A stretch of 64,000 nt of DNA from Bugulina stolonifera (Eukaryota > Bryozoa > Gymnolaemata > Cheilostomatida > Bugulidae): the NCBI GenBank assembly GCA_935421135.1, contig OW285190.1, forward strand, positions 9,310,501 through 9,374,500. Reading direction: 5' to 3'. Shown here in pieces: positions 23,974 to 34,844 of the stretch. Position 1 is the first letter of the stretch, and each line of letters opens with the position of its first letter. Both the position numbers and the translations under genes were made by a program. The notes beneath the pieces were generated by a model. That model was not told the DNA's origin. It ran no database searches and saw nothing but the letters and a program-made list of their open reading frames with translations.

Positions 23974-24359
23974 TAATATCCCCAAACCCCAACTGCATGA
24001 CATGAATTGATAATACTTTGACTGATATTTGTGAACTTGTATACATTTGACTCTACTCTGGCTTGAACATGTTGGCACTAGTTGCTTGACTCTTACTTTA
24101 CTTATAAAAGTTGCTGTTTGCTTACTCTTATTCTACTTTGACTTGCTTAATCTGATGACTTGACTCTAAGTGGCTTTTTATCAATAACCAATAGTTACTC
24201 TTACTTGACTCTGACTTCAATATTTTGTCCGCTTGGCGCATGCCTGCCCTGTAGGACTTTGAAAACTTGTGCTCATGTGCATAGGTAAACAATTTCAATT
24301 TCAGTTCAATGGTAGGATACAACTTTAACTCATGGGCGGCACATGCACAAAGTGTCGTC

Positions 24360-24480
24360 GTTCTACGGAAGGATGCTGGATTTGTTGTGCGAGAGAATGC
24401 TGGATTTGTTGTGCGAGAGAATGCTGGATTTGTTCTGCGGGAGAATGCTGTATTCATTCCGTGGAAGAATGTTGGAACAC
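24360..24480 (+). repeat. 24-bp tandem repeat
   Basis: About five units of GAATGCTGGATTTGTTGTGC plus four bases. The open frame across it gives an eight-residue repeat (ECWICCAR), but codon context and the lack of homology do not support a gene. Confidence 0.8.
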
Positions 24481-24814
24481 TGGTTCTCATGAAATGACGA
24501 AGAATGCAACACCTGTCATCGATAGAGAACCAAAGCCAAATGTAAACATGACAAATAGATTACCCAGAGAGAGAACTACCATGTCTGGAACCAAACATGT
24601 GATTTTGGAGATGGAAATTTGGATGGTTGTGTTTGTCTCTATTAATATAGCGCAATGTTACAATTCTGTATGAAAAAATGGAATCCATAGGTTCTTCCCA
24701 GAAAATCGAATTAATATATGTGAGAGGTTAACTGTTGGAGCCATGGAACTGTGTAATATTTACATCTAGTACTGCAAGCTTGCAGCATTTATTCACACTA
24801 TCACTGGCTTTCGA

Positions 24815-24990
24815 TGCTTCGAAGTACTTCGAATTGTCTGTCCCTGCGAAGCATGGAATGGGATACTTCGAATGACTTCGTATGATTTTTTGCTTCGAAT
24901 GACGGCTACGAAGCCATGCGAAGCGAGTCATCGCTTCGAAGTATGGAATGGTTCATTCGAAGCGGTTCGCAGCGTTTGTGGGAAAGAATC
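24815..24990. repeat. Cluster of TTCGAA palindromes
   Basis: Six TTCGAA sites and many CGAAG/CTTCG strings lie within about 175 bp, in both orientations. It may be the inner part of an unrecognised inverted-repeat element. Confidence 0.6.
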
Positions 24991-25252
24991 CATCGTGGGT
25001 TCAAAAGGTCGACTGCAAGTGCTCGTTTCCGTTGGAGGTTTTTATGAATTGTTGAGTAGCATAAATCTAATTTTAATTCTATTTTCAAAACCATTAGATG
25101 TCATGGTTGCTTCGTAGAAGACGATGAAATATTAATATTTTAAGCTTTGGTAAAAGAAACGAAATCTTTCAGAAATATTGTTGAAAGGTGCCAATCCAAC
25201 ACGAAAAGATTAATTTCTAAATTTGTTGGCTAAAGTTTAAGTTAAGTTAAAC

Positions 25253-25309
25253 TTAGACCAACTAACTTAAACTAAAACTTAAAGTTTTAGTTTAAGTTAG
25301 TTGGTCTAA
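25253..25309. repeat. 28-bp inverted repeat (hairpin)
   Basis: 25253-25280 and 25282-25309 are perfect inverted copies around a single A. The arms are built from TTTAAGTTAGTTGG-like sequence. There is no terminator logic in a nuclear genome; it may be a MITE remnant. Confidence 0.9.
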
Positions 25310-25319
25310 CTCTAACAAC

Positions 25320-26091
25320 ATTGTAAATGACAATTGTACTACTGCTTGGGAGAAGAAGACAGGGCACTAATAGCAGGTGAAATGGAAAGAAGACGGAAAG
25401 TTCAAAATCAGGTATAACTACGTAGAATAATATAAATATTTTATAACCGATCGTTTTCAAAAGGAAAAAATTGAATTGAATTTAAAATTCTTTTTTATCA
25501 AGATACACCATATTTTTCTAATAATAAGTAAATCGATCAATTAACCCTTGCAGAAATTAATAATAATCTAACATAACTATTTTGTGAAATGTCAACAAAG
25601 GTTCATGAAAAATCAAGCATAAAAATACAATTCTCGCTAGCCAGTGTGATTATTGAAATTAAGAGACCCACAAGGTCTTCTCACGAATTCACTTATACTG
25701 AAACTTTAAGTTGAAACTTGGTAGTTTTATTACTGCGTTCTCATCACATTGTATCTGATGACCTTACCCTCTAGTATCTGATAAATATTAATCTGCATTC
25801 TGTCATGGAGAAAATAACTTCTGATTAAATAGACAATATCGAGTGGTCAATAAAAATTGTTAATATTTCAATGTTGCAAGTGTGTCAAATTTATTCCAGA
25901 TGTCACCCGTTTAGTGGAAGACAACTGTGAAACGATATTCAAGACCTGAAAATGTCTATTGGGAACCACTTGACCAACATATATATGCATATATCTTACT
26001 CTTGTAATTACATATTATGGAGCATACAATTTAGAATGCAGTGATGATTTTAAAACACAGCTAGTTCTGATTTTAGGATATCAAGGTGTAG
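25320..26091. other. Unassigned stretch before paralogous GTPase exon
   Basis: I see no gene or repeat in it. If the orphan exon downstream is real, this is upstream intron. Confidence 0.3.
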
Positions 26092-26280
26092 ACAATCACT
26101 ATTGTGCAGTTTGATGAACAATCTAGAAGGGCTTCTCTGGACGATACAAGCTTGTCAGAAGTTATAGACTCTGAGATCATGGATCTGCCAACCAAAGTGA
26201 TCTCTATAGGAGGAGTGGCCAGGTCTGGAAAATCTTTCCTTTTCTGTTTGCTGGTCAACTACCTAGAGCATTTGGAAAAG
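26092..26280 (+). pseudogene. Orphan P-loop exon of a second GBP/atlastin-like GTPase
   Basis: This is a 63-codon, AG/GT-bounded exon (donor GTAACT) matching exon 1 of the gene at 2595. It reads MDLPTKVISIGGVARSGKSF against KLPTMVVSIGGVARSGKSFF. The upstream frame is closed by TAG at the acceptor itself. No G2, G3 or G4 exon follows: about 960 bp later the 27240-36558 element begins, and beyond it lie UNC93-like exons. Intron sequence at 26870-27000 resembles that at 3951-4085, so a larger segment was duplicated. It is either a gene fragment or a gene whose remaining exons were lost. Confidence 0.7.
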
Positions 26281-27239
26281 GTAACTCAAATTCATTTTAT
26301 TTGTCTATCTTCAATCTTTATCAATAATTTTTTTGTGTTTGCTTATCTCGTAGAAAATATAAATGAGTGATCTATAAAATCTATAATGTTCCATGGTGGA
26401 AACATACTTAAATGACTCCAGTTGCTACAGTGTACTACAGTTACAGCTGTTAGGTGCAGTAGTGGAGAAACTTAGATAGCTTTAGTTCCTTGTTTGTGGT
26501 TGGAGTTTGGGGTAAGGGCAGTCAACCAGCAAAATATAAAGAAGACAACTTCTCCTGCTTCATGTTTGGTGAAGAACAAAGGCTATCTCAAATTTCTCCA
26601 CTTCTGCGCCTAACAGTTACAGCTGCGGTTTTCCCAACAAAATTGAATTGAGTTGTGTAAATTGTCAACTTCAATAATTATTTTCATTTGAGGCATTCGT
26701 ACCCTCATGTTTAATTCATCTTAACTTTCAAATATAATGTATATACACATATTATAGGAATATTCAGAAACTGTACTGGTTCATAAGAGACTGTTTTTAA
26801 TAACCGAATGCTTTATGAACGTTCAGGCTTGACTAATTCTTGCTCTGAAGGGAAATCCCCTGTTTACATTAAATGTTATTACCAGACACACAGCTGAGGT
26901 GATAGCACACTGTGTATTGTTGAATAAAATAAAACAATATTACTGCATATTGCTATTTATCTAGCTTACAGGACTTGTGCAATATCCGAATATGCCTAAT
27001 ACCTTGACCTACCCATTGAAAGCCTTCACAACTAGTATAGAAAAAATTCAAAATTCTCTTTTATGCAAAAGCAGAAAAATTGACAAAGGTTGCCACCACA
27101 AGAGGTCATGATAGTTTCCATCAAAACTTTTAATGTTGTATGTATAAAAATTGTGGGCCTATATTTGGGTATATTTTTTCTCTGAATGGAAACTTGCAAT
27201 GTGAGTTAGTTTATTAATTTCTTGGCATGAATTATTAAA
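26281..27239. other. Intron-like sequence duplicated from the GTPase locus
   Basis: 26870-27000 is a diverged copy of 3951-4085 (shared ACTGAATAAAATAAA-like and CTGCATATTGSTATTTATYTAGCTT tracts). The G2 exon that precedes this sequence in the first locus is missing here. Confidence 0.5.
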
Positions 27240-28655
27240 GTGGTATATCCTTCATGTAAGACACCCACGAAAATGCAACTACTCTACTATATAACTATAA
27301 TATACTACAATAGCTGGTGTAATATAGAGTAGTAGCATAATTTGGAGTTATCCACCTTCTAGGATATCGGTGTTTTATTTAGATGCTTACTAAGGAGTTG
27401 TATTCTCTTGCCGCTCAGACTACGCCTGACCTTGCAACTGTGCAGCCCTATTATAGTGCTACCTACCAGTGAGGAGCTACCACCCCCTGTCTAACGGATG
27501 TCCACAGATCCGCAGTCCGCAGTGTTTTTGAGCCACCTATACATAGCAGGGGTCCACTATCTGCAGTCTCTACCACCCCCTGCCTAACGGATGTCCGCAG
27601 ATCCACAGTTTTTTGAGCCACCTATATATAGCAGGGGTCCACTATCTGCAGTCTTTGCCACCCCCTGTCAAACGGATGTCCGCAGATCCGCAATCCGCAG
27701 TTTTTGATGGACCTGTACATAATGGGTAGGCAATTCCATCATTATTGGGATTATGCATTACAACTATGTAAAGTAGGTAATATAATGGATATTCCTATGA
27801 TTCAAGTGGCAGGTCTGGTTCATAAATCAGCTGTTTAATAGAACTGTTGATGTACTTGTTATAATGCCATTATTATACTTGTACTATGGTTGGTTTATCA
27901 CATACCTGCCAACTCTGGTGGCAACATACTTGTATTCCTTTTTATTTGGTCAAATTGGTGCCCACAATTTGCATGAGATGTAGTGCTATTTTCTTATAGT
28001 ATTTCCACCTAGCCAGTGCAGTTATGCTATATAGCCCAAAGTTTAGCTTATTTTTATATTTCAATATTATTGGAGTAGCATGGGCAGGCCTGTATTTCTA
28101 TTCAACACTGTATAAAGTATGTTCAGTGCCATGCAATTATACTGCTCACATGGTAAATGTAATAATATTGTAGCGCAGATTAATATTATCTGCATGAACT
28201 TAGGTTATTGTTAGTTGTATTCCACAGTCTAGGTTTTTAGTTGAAAGGTAGAGATGAAGTGCGCGACAATGAATCTGCCAATTACAATTTTTTCTTTTAT
28301 TAATTATGACTTGCAAAGAAACATAAGGCGTACTGAAATATACTTGTTTATATAGTGGTGGTAGTCTAGTTGAATATTGTTTTTATCCGTGTACATGTAG
28401 GTCTACATAAGCTACTATTGTATTGGTGACTGAAATCTGCTATTGTAGATTACTGCAATACTATACATGTATAATAAATATATAACATGTCATGAATATA
28501 ACATTTGCTGTTCCAATTCTGAGTCAAAAAAAAGTTTGTAGGATGATATAATAGTAATTTATTGTTTAAGCAGTATGTCTATATATATAAGTATTTATTA
28601 TTGTAGCACTTTACCATGTATAGCCTAAAATTCTTGCAATGATGAGATTCTTTAT
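27240..28655 (+). repeat. Left terminal inverted repeat
   Basis: This is the inverted counterpart of 34845-36558, with substitutions and small indels throughout the homology. The arms differ in copy number of the 93-bp unit, which accounts for most of the length difference. Confidence 0.88.
27478..27715 (-). repeat. 93-bp tandem units, left arm (about 3 copies)
   Basis: Each unit carries GCGGACATCCGTTAGACAGG and CCCCTGCTATATATAGGTGG on the minus strand. The same units occur in six copies in the opposite arm. Confidence 0.88.
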
Positions 28656-29030
28656 AATGTAACAATATTGTACCATGTGTACACATAAGTCAAATCTCAT
28701 CAATGTAAGTACATTGTATATAATATGTGAATTTTTCAAAAAAGGTTTACATATTACTATGCACTATCTACACTGTAATTAATAGCAACCATTTTGCTCC
28801 AGCAAAAATTTATTGTAAACATAATAGTGTGTGGCTGTCTTGCATGTTCAAAATCTATATCGCTCAGCACATTTCACTCCTGTGGATAATGTTCTTGGAA
28901 GTTTTTCCGAATCAATTTTTCTATTTGTCTTTTTGACAAGCCTTTAAGGTCTTCTACTCTTCCATAGCTCTGTTTCAATATATGGAGTATTCTCTAAAAG
29001 GTATTTTCTGTAATTATTAGTATTCAGCAG
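28656..29030. other. Interior of the foldback-like element, left
   Basis: A+T-rich; one 69-codon open frame (28727-28936) has no recognisable motif and low complexity. Nothing supportable. Confidence 0.3.
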
Positions 29031-29160
29031 TGTTATAGATACATGTAAGTATATAGCTGTATGTAGCTTGCTAACTTTAATAGCTGTAGCCTATGTAGCT
29101 TGTTAAATTGTGCTGTACAAAGTGGTCACTTAATAAATGCCATCAGCAATGATAAGACAT
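29031..29160 (+). repeat. 5' LTR (130 bp)
   Basis: It starts TGTTATAGATA and ends GATAAGACA, with an AATAAA signal at 29133-29138. The boundary is set by the AGCAG duplication. Unusually short for a Gypsy-type LTR. Confidence 0.88.
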
Positions 29161-31507
29161 GGCGTTGTAGACAGGATCAAGAAAGTTTGGCTGGAAAGAT
29201 ATTTGCAAGTACTTAAGCAAAGGCTGACGATGGCTGGTATAACCCCACTTAAAAGTTTGGACTTTATTAATGCAAGAAGCACTTGGGGTGCTTGGAGAAA
29301 TAGATTTGAGAGATATAGAAATGCCAGTGGGCTTATGGATAAGAGTGAAGAACATCAAGTGAATGTATTAATATACGTAATGGGGGAAGAGGCAGAGTCA
29401 ATACATAATCAACTCACCATAAGAGCACAGAAGGTGGAAGATTGTACACCTGTTGCTACCGATAACATCTACAGACGAACACTAGAAGTATTTGATGGTT
29501 ATTTTAATCCCCAAGAAAATATGGTACACTACAAAATCATGTTTAGCTCACGCATACAATCCAGTAAAGAATCTAACGAACAGTTTATTAGAGAAGTATA
29601 TGAGCTGGCAGCCAAGTGTGGTTGGGCTGAAGACGTTTAAACAGGACATGATTAAGACAATACTGTTAGCAGGAATGAATGATAAGGCACTGTCAATGGA
29701 GTTACAGTTGAAAGCTGATTTAACATTAGACAACATTAAGTTGGCTATGAGATCGAAGGAAATCATCTTACATAATCAGAAATGTGAGATAGATGGGGCT
29801 GTTGGAGCAGTAGCCGAGCTAGCAATTCACCAGGTATCCAAGAGAAACAACTACAAAGATGAGAGCCCGATGTCCCAAAAGTCCCTGGGGCAGGGCAGTC
29901 AGTGGGCAGAAGCAGAAGGTAAAGGTGGCAGACATGTAGGACCCAGGAGCAGTTATGGACAGTTTACCAATGCAGCTAAGTCTAATTATTTAAATGAGTG
30001 TCATTTCTGTGGGCTTAAGCATTTAAAAGGACAATGCCCTGCTTATAACAAACGTTGTAATTTATGTAATAAGTTCAATCATTTTGCTATGGTGTGTAAA
30101 GCAAATACTAGTAATCAGGCACATGCAGTTGAAGTGCAAGATAGTGACGACTGTACTGAATCAGATAGCCTAGAATATTATTTTAGAGTTAATTGTATTT
30201 TTCCTAACAATAGTCCCCGTAGAGTAGATAGTGAGTGGATAGTAGATTTATTTGTTAAGGGTGTGCCACACCAAGCCAAGGTAGACACTGGAGCCGAAGT
30301 AAACGTAATGTCAGTGCAAAATTTGAAGAAATTGGGCGTTCACACAGTGGTGCGCTCCAAAGCTATGTTGTCAGGATATTCAGGGTATAACATACCAGTT
30401 TTGGGTAAAGTACAGTTACCCGTGGCCTTGCCAGGGACAGTCGATGGTGGGCCGGGGTGCGTGCTGGCTCAGTTTTACATAGTCAAGCGGCCGGCTGCTA
30501 CTCTATTGAGCCTGCAAACTAGTAGGGAGTTAAGGTTGTTACCTAGTTACAATCTGGCAGAAATTACACATACTGATGAGATAACGGCTAAATACCAAAT
30601 AGCAATGGATAGAGATGAGGAATTGTCTTGGGAGCAGTGTAGGGGATTTGAGAAAGCCCAGAACAGAGATCCACTGGGATCAATGTCAGTGCCTGAGTAT
30701 CCATTTCAAGTAGTGGGTGCAGACTTGTTTACAGTAGAGGGCTGTGATTATCTTTTAGTGGTGGACTACCTGAGTAATTTTCCAGTGGTCAAATGCCATC
30801 AGCAAGCGACAGTGGCGTCCCGAGTAATTAATTGCATGAGGGAGGTTTTCACAGATTTTGGGTGCCCAGAGGTGATAGTTACAAATAATGGCCCCCAGTT
30901 TAGAGGCATGGAATTGGCCAAGTTTTTTAAAGATTGGACAGTGGAGCACCGCACAAGTTCTCCTATATATCCCTCAGGCAATAGACCAGCAGAGTGCTGG
31001 GTAGGTGCAGTTAGGAGTAGGATTAAAAAGTATAGTGCAGAAGGTAAGGATTGGTGGAAAGGTTTGTTATTATTGAGAAACACTCCTGCTGATCAGGGTT
31101 TACCCTCTCCAGCACAGCTCCTCCAAGGTAGGGTACTACGAGACAGTGTTCCAGTAATCCAAAGTAAGTATTTAGTCAATGGCGATAACATGAAAAGTGC
31201 AAAGGTGCAATTAGGAGACAGAAAAGCTAAACAGAAACACCATTTTCATGATGGTAAGTGTGGTCTAGAGGAACCTCCTTTGAATGTAGGGCACTATGGT
31301 TACCTTAAAACAAGTAAAGGCACAGGGATACCAGGCAGGGTAGGAAATGTAGAGAAGCACATGTCATGTAAGATAAACACACCAAGTGGTAACACATATA
31401 GGCGAAATAGAGTAGGCATCCAGCCTGGCTTGATTGACGGGCCTCGGGGTGGTCCTCCGGGGTGGTCCTCCGGCACCGCAGGTTGTGGGAGGGGCACCGG
31501 AGGTTGA
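29137..31507 (+). pseudogene. Gag-protease-integrase frame of the short-LTR element (RT deleted)
   Basis: Gag starts in frame 1 and stops at 29638-29640 (GTT TAA). The same protein resumes in the +1 frame (KQDMIKTILLAGMNDK) and stays open to 31507. Two zinc knuckles follow at about 30000-30100 (CHFCGLKHLKGQC and CNLCNKFNHFAMVC), then an aspartic protease (VDTGAEVNVM, about 30283). The integrase core (about 30700-31110) comes next without any reverse transcriptase or RNase H. Its first Asp (GADLFTV) and the Glu (RPAECWV) are present, but the second catalytic Asp is Asn (TNNGPQF). The ATG overlaps the end of the LTR. It could only move with enzymes from another element. Confidence 0.85.
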
Positions 31508-31941
31508 GCCGGATGTTTCTGGGGCTGGCATGTGGTCGGGTCTGGCACTGAGTGGTCCTGTGGCAAGTGGCTCGGCAGAGAGTGTACGGAATAAAGGTAC
31601 TTCAGTTGGGAATGGGACCAGGGTACCTGGCAGGGTATGCTAGGAGAGGACTACTCGTAGTGGGCGGCAGATACGATCACCTGCAAAATATGCAGATTAT
31701 GAGAAGTAGGAGCTCACTGGGTGTAGCTTGGCTTGTAGTGGTTGCACCAATTTATTTATTAATATTACTATTATTATTATGAGTGGTAGTAGTATTTCTG
31801 TTCATGTTCACTGTCCAGTAGTTACAAGTTATACTGAAGTTTAATGAATTGTCTATGTACGTATTATATCAAATTGTCTATGTCTTTAAATGTACTGTAG
31901 TCTTTTATAATTCGTCAGTTTATTCAAGGAAAAAAGGGTGA

Positions 31942-32064
31942 TGTTATAGATAAGTATATAGCTGTATGTAGCTTGCTAACTTTAATAGCTGTAGCCTATG
32001 TAGCTTGTTAACTTGTGCTGTACAAAGTGGTCACTTAATAAATGCCATCAACAAAGATAAGACA
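31942..32064 (+). repeat. 3' LTR (123 bp)
   Basis: Same termini as the left LTR, preceded by the purine tract at 31927-31941. The AGCAG duplication follows directly. Confidence 0.88.
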
Positions 32065-32301
32065 AGCAGTAAGCAAACAAGTGCAGAGAATTCCAATAGT
32101 GCAAGGAAAACTTACAAACATACAACCTATCATCACTAGCAGTGTAATATTTCATTTTCTGAATAGGCTTATTATTCACTTGTACGTAACATGAGTGAGG
32201 GACATTCAGGCAGTTATGAATATGAAGGGTCTCAGCTCAATTATATGATATGCACATATCAGAATTAGTCAGTAACAGGCATATACAGTTTTTATTAAAC
32301 C

Positions 32302-33147
32302 TTACTTTAAAGTGCTTCTTGTGAACTTTGTCATACTCGGTTTTTCCAAATATAAATCTGCACCATCTTTGGCAAACTTCATCCACTCCTCCGCCATTCT
32401 TGTATACTCCATTTTTGCTGCTGCGGACAACCTAAAAGCAATAGTAATAGACTTTTTAATAACAATAGTGTCAATATTATTGATGATATCGTAAGGCCTA
32501 CTACAAATAGATTATCTATTCTGACATACTCGTACCTCTTTATCTCTGTAATCTGAAGTGGCACGTTCCCTGCAGCTTATTTCAAGAATTGTAAATGTCT
32601 TAGTCTTCCTAATAATGACAAGCATCTTTCATACCTTTCTGGGTGTGAAACATTTTCAAACAGGTGCAGCAGGAAACATGAATAACTGGATTGCTAAATT
32701 CATCTACTTTGTACATGTTTCGAAATTGCAGTGATTGGCACCTAAATAAAATACTATTGATTCATCATGTAGTAAACAATCATTATAACACCATTATTTG
32801 CTGTCATCTAGAACAGCCAGCATAGCATTACAGGATGATTTGTAGTAGGCATCATTTATGAGAGCGGCTAGCTAATGAGAGTTTTATAGATGGCACCAGC
32901 TATTTGAGGTAGCAAGAAGGTGTTACTGCATGCATCTAAATAGTGTACCAAACATAATGGAATGTAGGCTTGATATAAATTGACAGTTTACAAAGTACTT
33001 GCTTTTTAACCAACGAGCACTTGGTCGTGACTCAGGTGTCACCGCAAAATTTACTCGCTTGACTTGTGTATATATACTGTAGTCATGCATGTGTATGACC
33101 TCTTTTGGTACGGGCATGTTAGTGTTAGTCCTAGTGTTTCCTTGCAT
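32302..33147 (-). CDS. Four-exon gene inside the foldback-like element, 139 aa, unrecognised
   Basis: In minus-strand order the exons are 33147-32999, 32741-32635, 32569-32536 and 32431-32302. All introns are GT-AG (donors GTACTT, GTATGA and GTACGA; acceptors TTATTTAG, AGCTGCAG and GCTTTTAG). Phases agree (2, 1, 2), and the total of 420 nt ends in TAA at 32302-32304. The start at 33147 is the first ATG of the exon; upstream coding is not excluded. Exon 1 is basic and Ser/Arg-containing (VNFAVTPESRPSARWLKSK). Exons 2-3 contain a Cys/His cluster (KCQSLQF...VIHVSCCTCLKMFHTQK), a possible zinc site. Exon 4 is amphipathic helical (AAAKMEYTRMAEEWMKFAKD). I do not recognise the family. It could be the element's own protein or a captured host exon set. 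Confidence 0.6.
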
Positions 33148-33338
33148 AAGGGAGACAACTCCAAGTACATAGACCTGGTTCAGGTCCGAGGGCCTAAGGT
33201 TAAGGACCCGCCCCGGTAGCGATGTTGGTGGCCTGGTCCCACGGTCCTAGCACCACCTGGAGCCGAGATCCTGATCGGTTGCATGGTAGCATGAATCGTC
33301 CCAATTTTCGACCCCAAATCTGATTGGAAGATGGCAGA

Positions 33339-33422
33339 CCGTAGATCGTTAACCGTAGGCCGCTAACCGGAGACTGTTAACCGTAGACCGTTAACTGTAG
33401 ATTGTTAACCATAGATTGTTTC
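33339..33422 (+). repeat. 14-bp tandem repeat, six copies
   Basis: Degenerate CCGTAGACCGTTAA units. It lies within the foldback-like element, upstream of the minus-strand gene, next to a locally GC-rich stretch (33180-33300) that could be a promoter; the role is unknown. Confidence 0.85.
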
Positions 33423-34389
33423 ATCTTCTGTTATATGATACAACATGTGAAATTTGTGAATATAAAAGCTGTACCAAATTCTCATTGGTTTAGATTGAAC
33501 AGCATCTAAAAGGGACCAAAAGGATGTGTAATCAAATTGCAACTGCTCTCTTATTTCATTATTACCAAATTCAACATTACTTTTACTACCTGAACTAAAA
33601 GGTTAGTTGCAGCATGTGGCTTTTTGTGGGTTTGTATTTTCTACAGCAAAGCTTTGTAGCAGTGCCATGATTACATTTTTGAGGGTTCAGGTAAGATAAT
33701 GACACAATACATACAGTGTAGGTTTAGTTACATCGTTCACTGCTTTGTATGTTGAATACTGCAATTGATCACCATCTAAGAGTAGAATTTCACTGAGCTG
33801 TGCCAATAATTATTGATAAGTGCAAAATAATATATTATTAGACTGGTCCAATTTTACTCTCTATTTACATGAGAACCGAAAGGTTCGAATATTAGTGCAG
33901 TGTACTAATAAAAAAGTCTAATTTACTATACCACTACAATTTACCTCATTGCAATTATACAACAGTATTACAGTTATGTAAAAATATTAAAATTAATACA
34001 TGTATAACTAGATAAGAATACAGTCATGTTGTGTCATCTAGTAAAAAAGCAAATAAGAAACAAATTTTTCAACACTTGGCCTGCGTGATTTTGTTTACTA
34101 ACCCATACATGTAACATCAGCAAAATTGCTGAACTTTTCGGAGAGGGATTTTAATGTAAGGAGATGCCTAATTAGTTCCTGTTGAACATGTCTGGTTCAT
34201 GTAGGTTGGTGATCAAGTTAATTCCTACTGTTGCTCTGCAAGGTCTGGTGATCTGGAGAGAGGATTTCATATCATATAACAATATGGACTCAGCTATGCC
34301 AAGTAATTGGCCGTTAAATTATGATGAACCCTACTGAATATGTTTGCTTGAAAATATTGTCTGAGTGAACAGGTTCTTTAGACACTAGA

Positions 34390-34840
34390 AAAGTGAAGGT
34401 AATGAATCATTTTCCTGTTTCAACATTGTGCCAGAATGCTGTACATTCAAGCTACCAGTGAGACAAGTGGGCTTAGGTTATTATCTTTAGATATGCTGAT
34501 TCTATCAAACTGGATTGCAAAAACCTACATTTATGGTATGATGATTATTAGCCATAAACCACAATAGTGTAAAGTGTGCCGAGTATTTTCTGATTATTTA
34601 ATGATGACACATACAAATATTATCCAAGGGAGTTGATTCTTATCACAGGAGAAAACCAAAAGCAATGAATAATTCTCTTGTTTCAACATTATGCCAAAAC
34701 GCAGTGCATTTGGCTACCCAAGCCGTAAGGATGGGCTTAGAATATTCTTGTTTCATATGCTGATTCTATACTGGATTGCCAAAACCTATTTATGGCATAG
34801 CAACTACACTGTATTAGCCACAAACCACAATTATAGTGTA
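34390..34840 (+). repeat. Internal tandem duplication (about 250-bp spacing)
   Basis: 34397-34570 and 34660-34835 are diverged direct copies sharing TTTCAACATTRTGCCA, ATATGCTGATTCTAT and TGGATTGC. No coding content. Confidence 0.65.
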
Positions 34841-34844
34841 GGAA

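Larger units (their letters stand above)
29031..32064 (+). mobile_element. Short-LTR Gypsy-type element lacking reverse transcriptase
   Basis: The LTRs are 29031-29160 and 31942-32064, flanked by a perfect 5-bp duplication AGCAG (29026-29030 and 32065-32069). A purine tract GGAAAAAAGGGTGA abuts the right LTR, and TGGCGTTGTAGACAGG, a plausible primer site, follows the left one. The left LTR has a 7-bp segment (CATGTAA) missing from the right one, plus a few substitutions, so it is not brand new. The coding region goes from protease directly to integrase. Confidence 0.9.
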
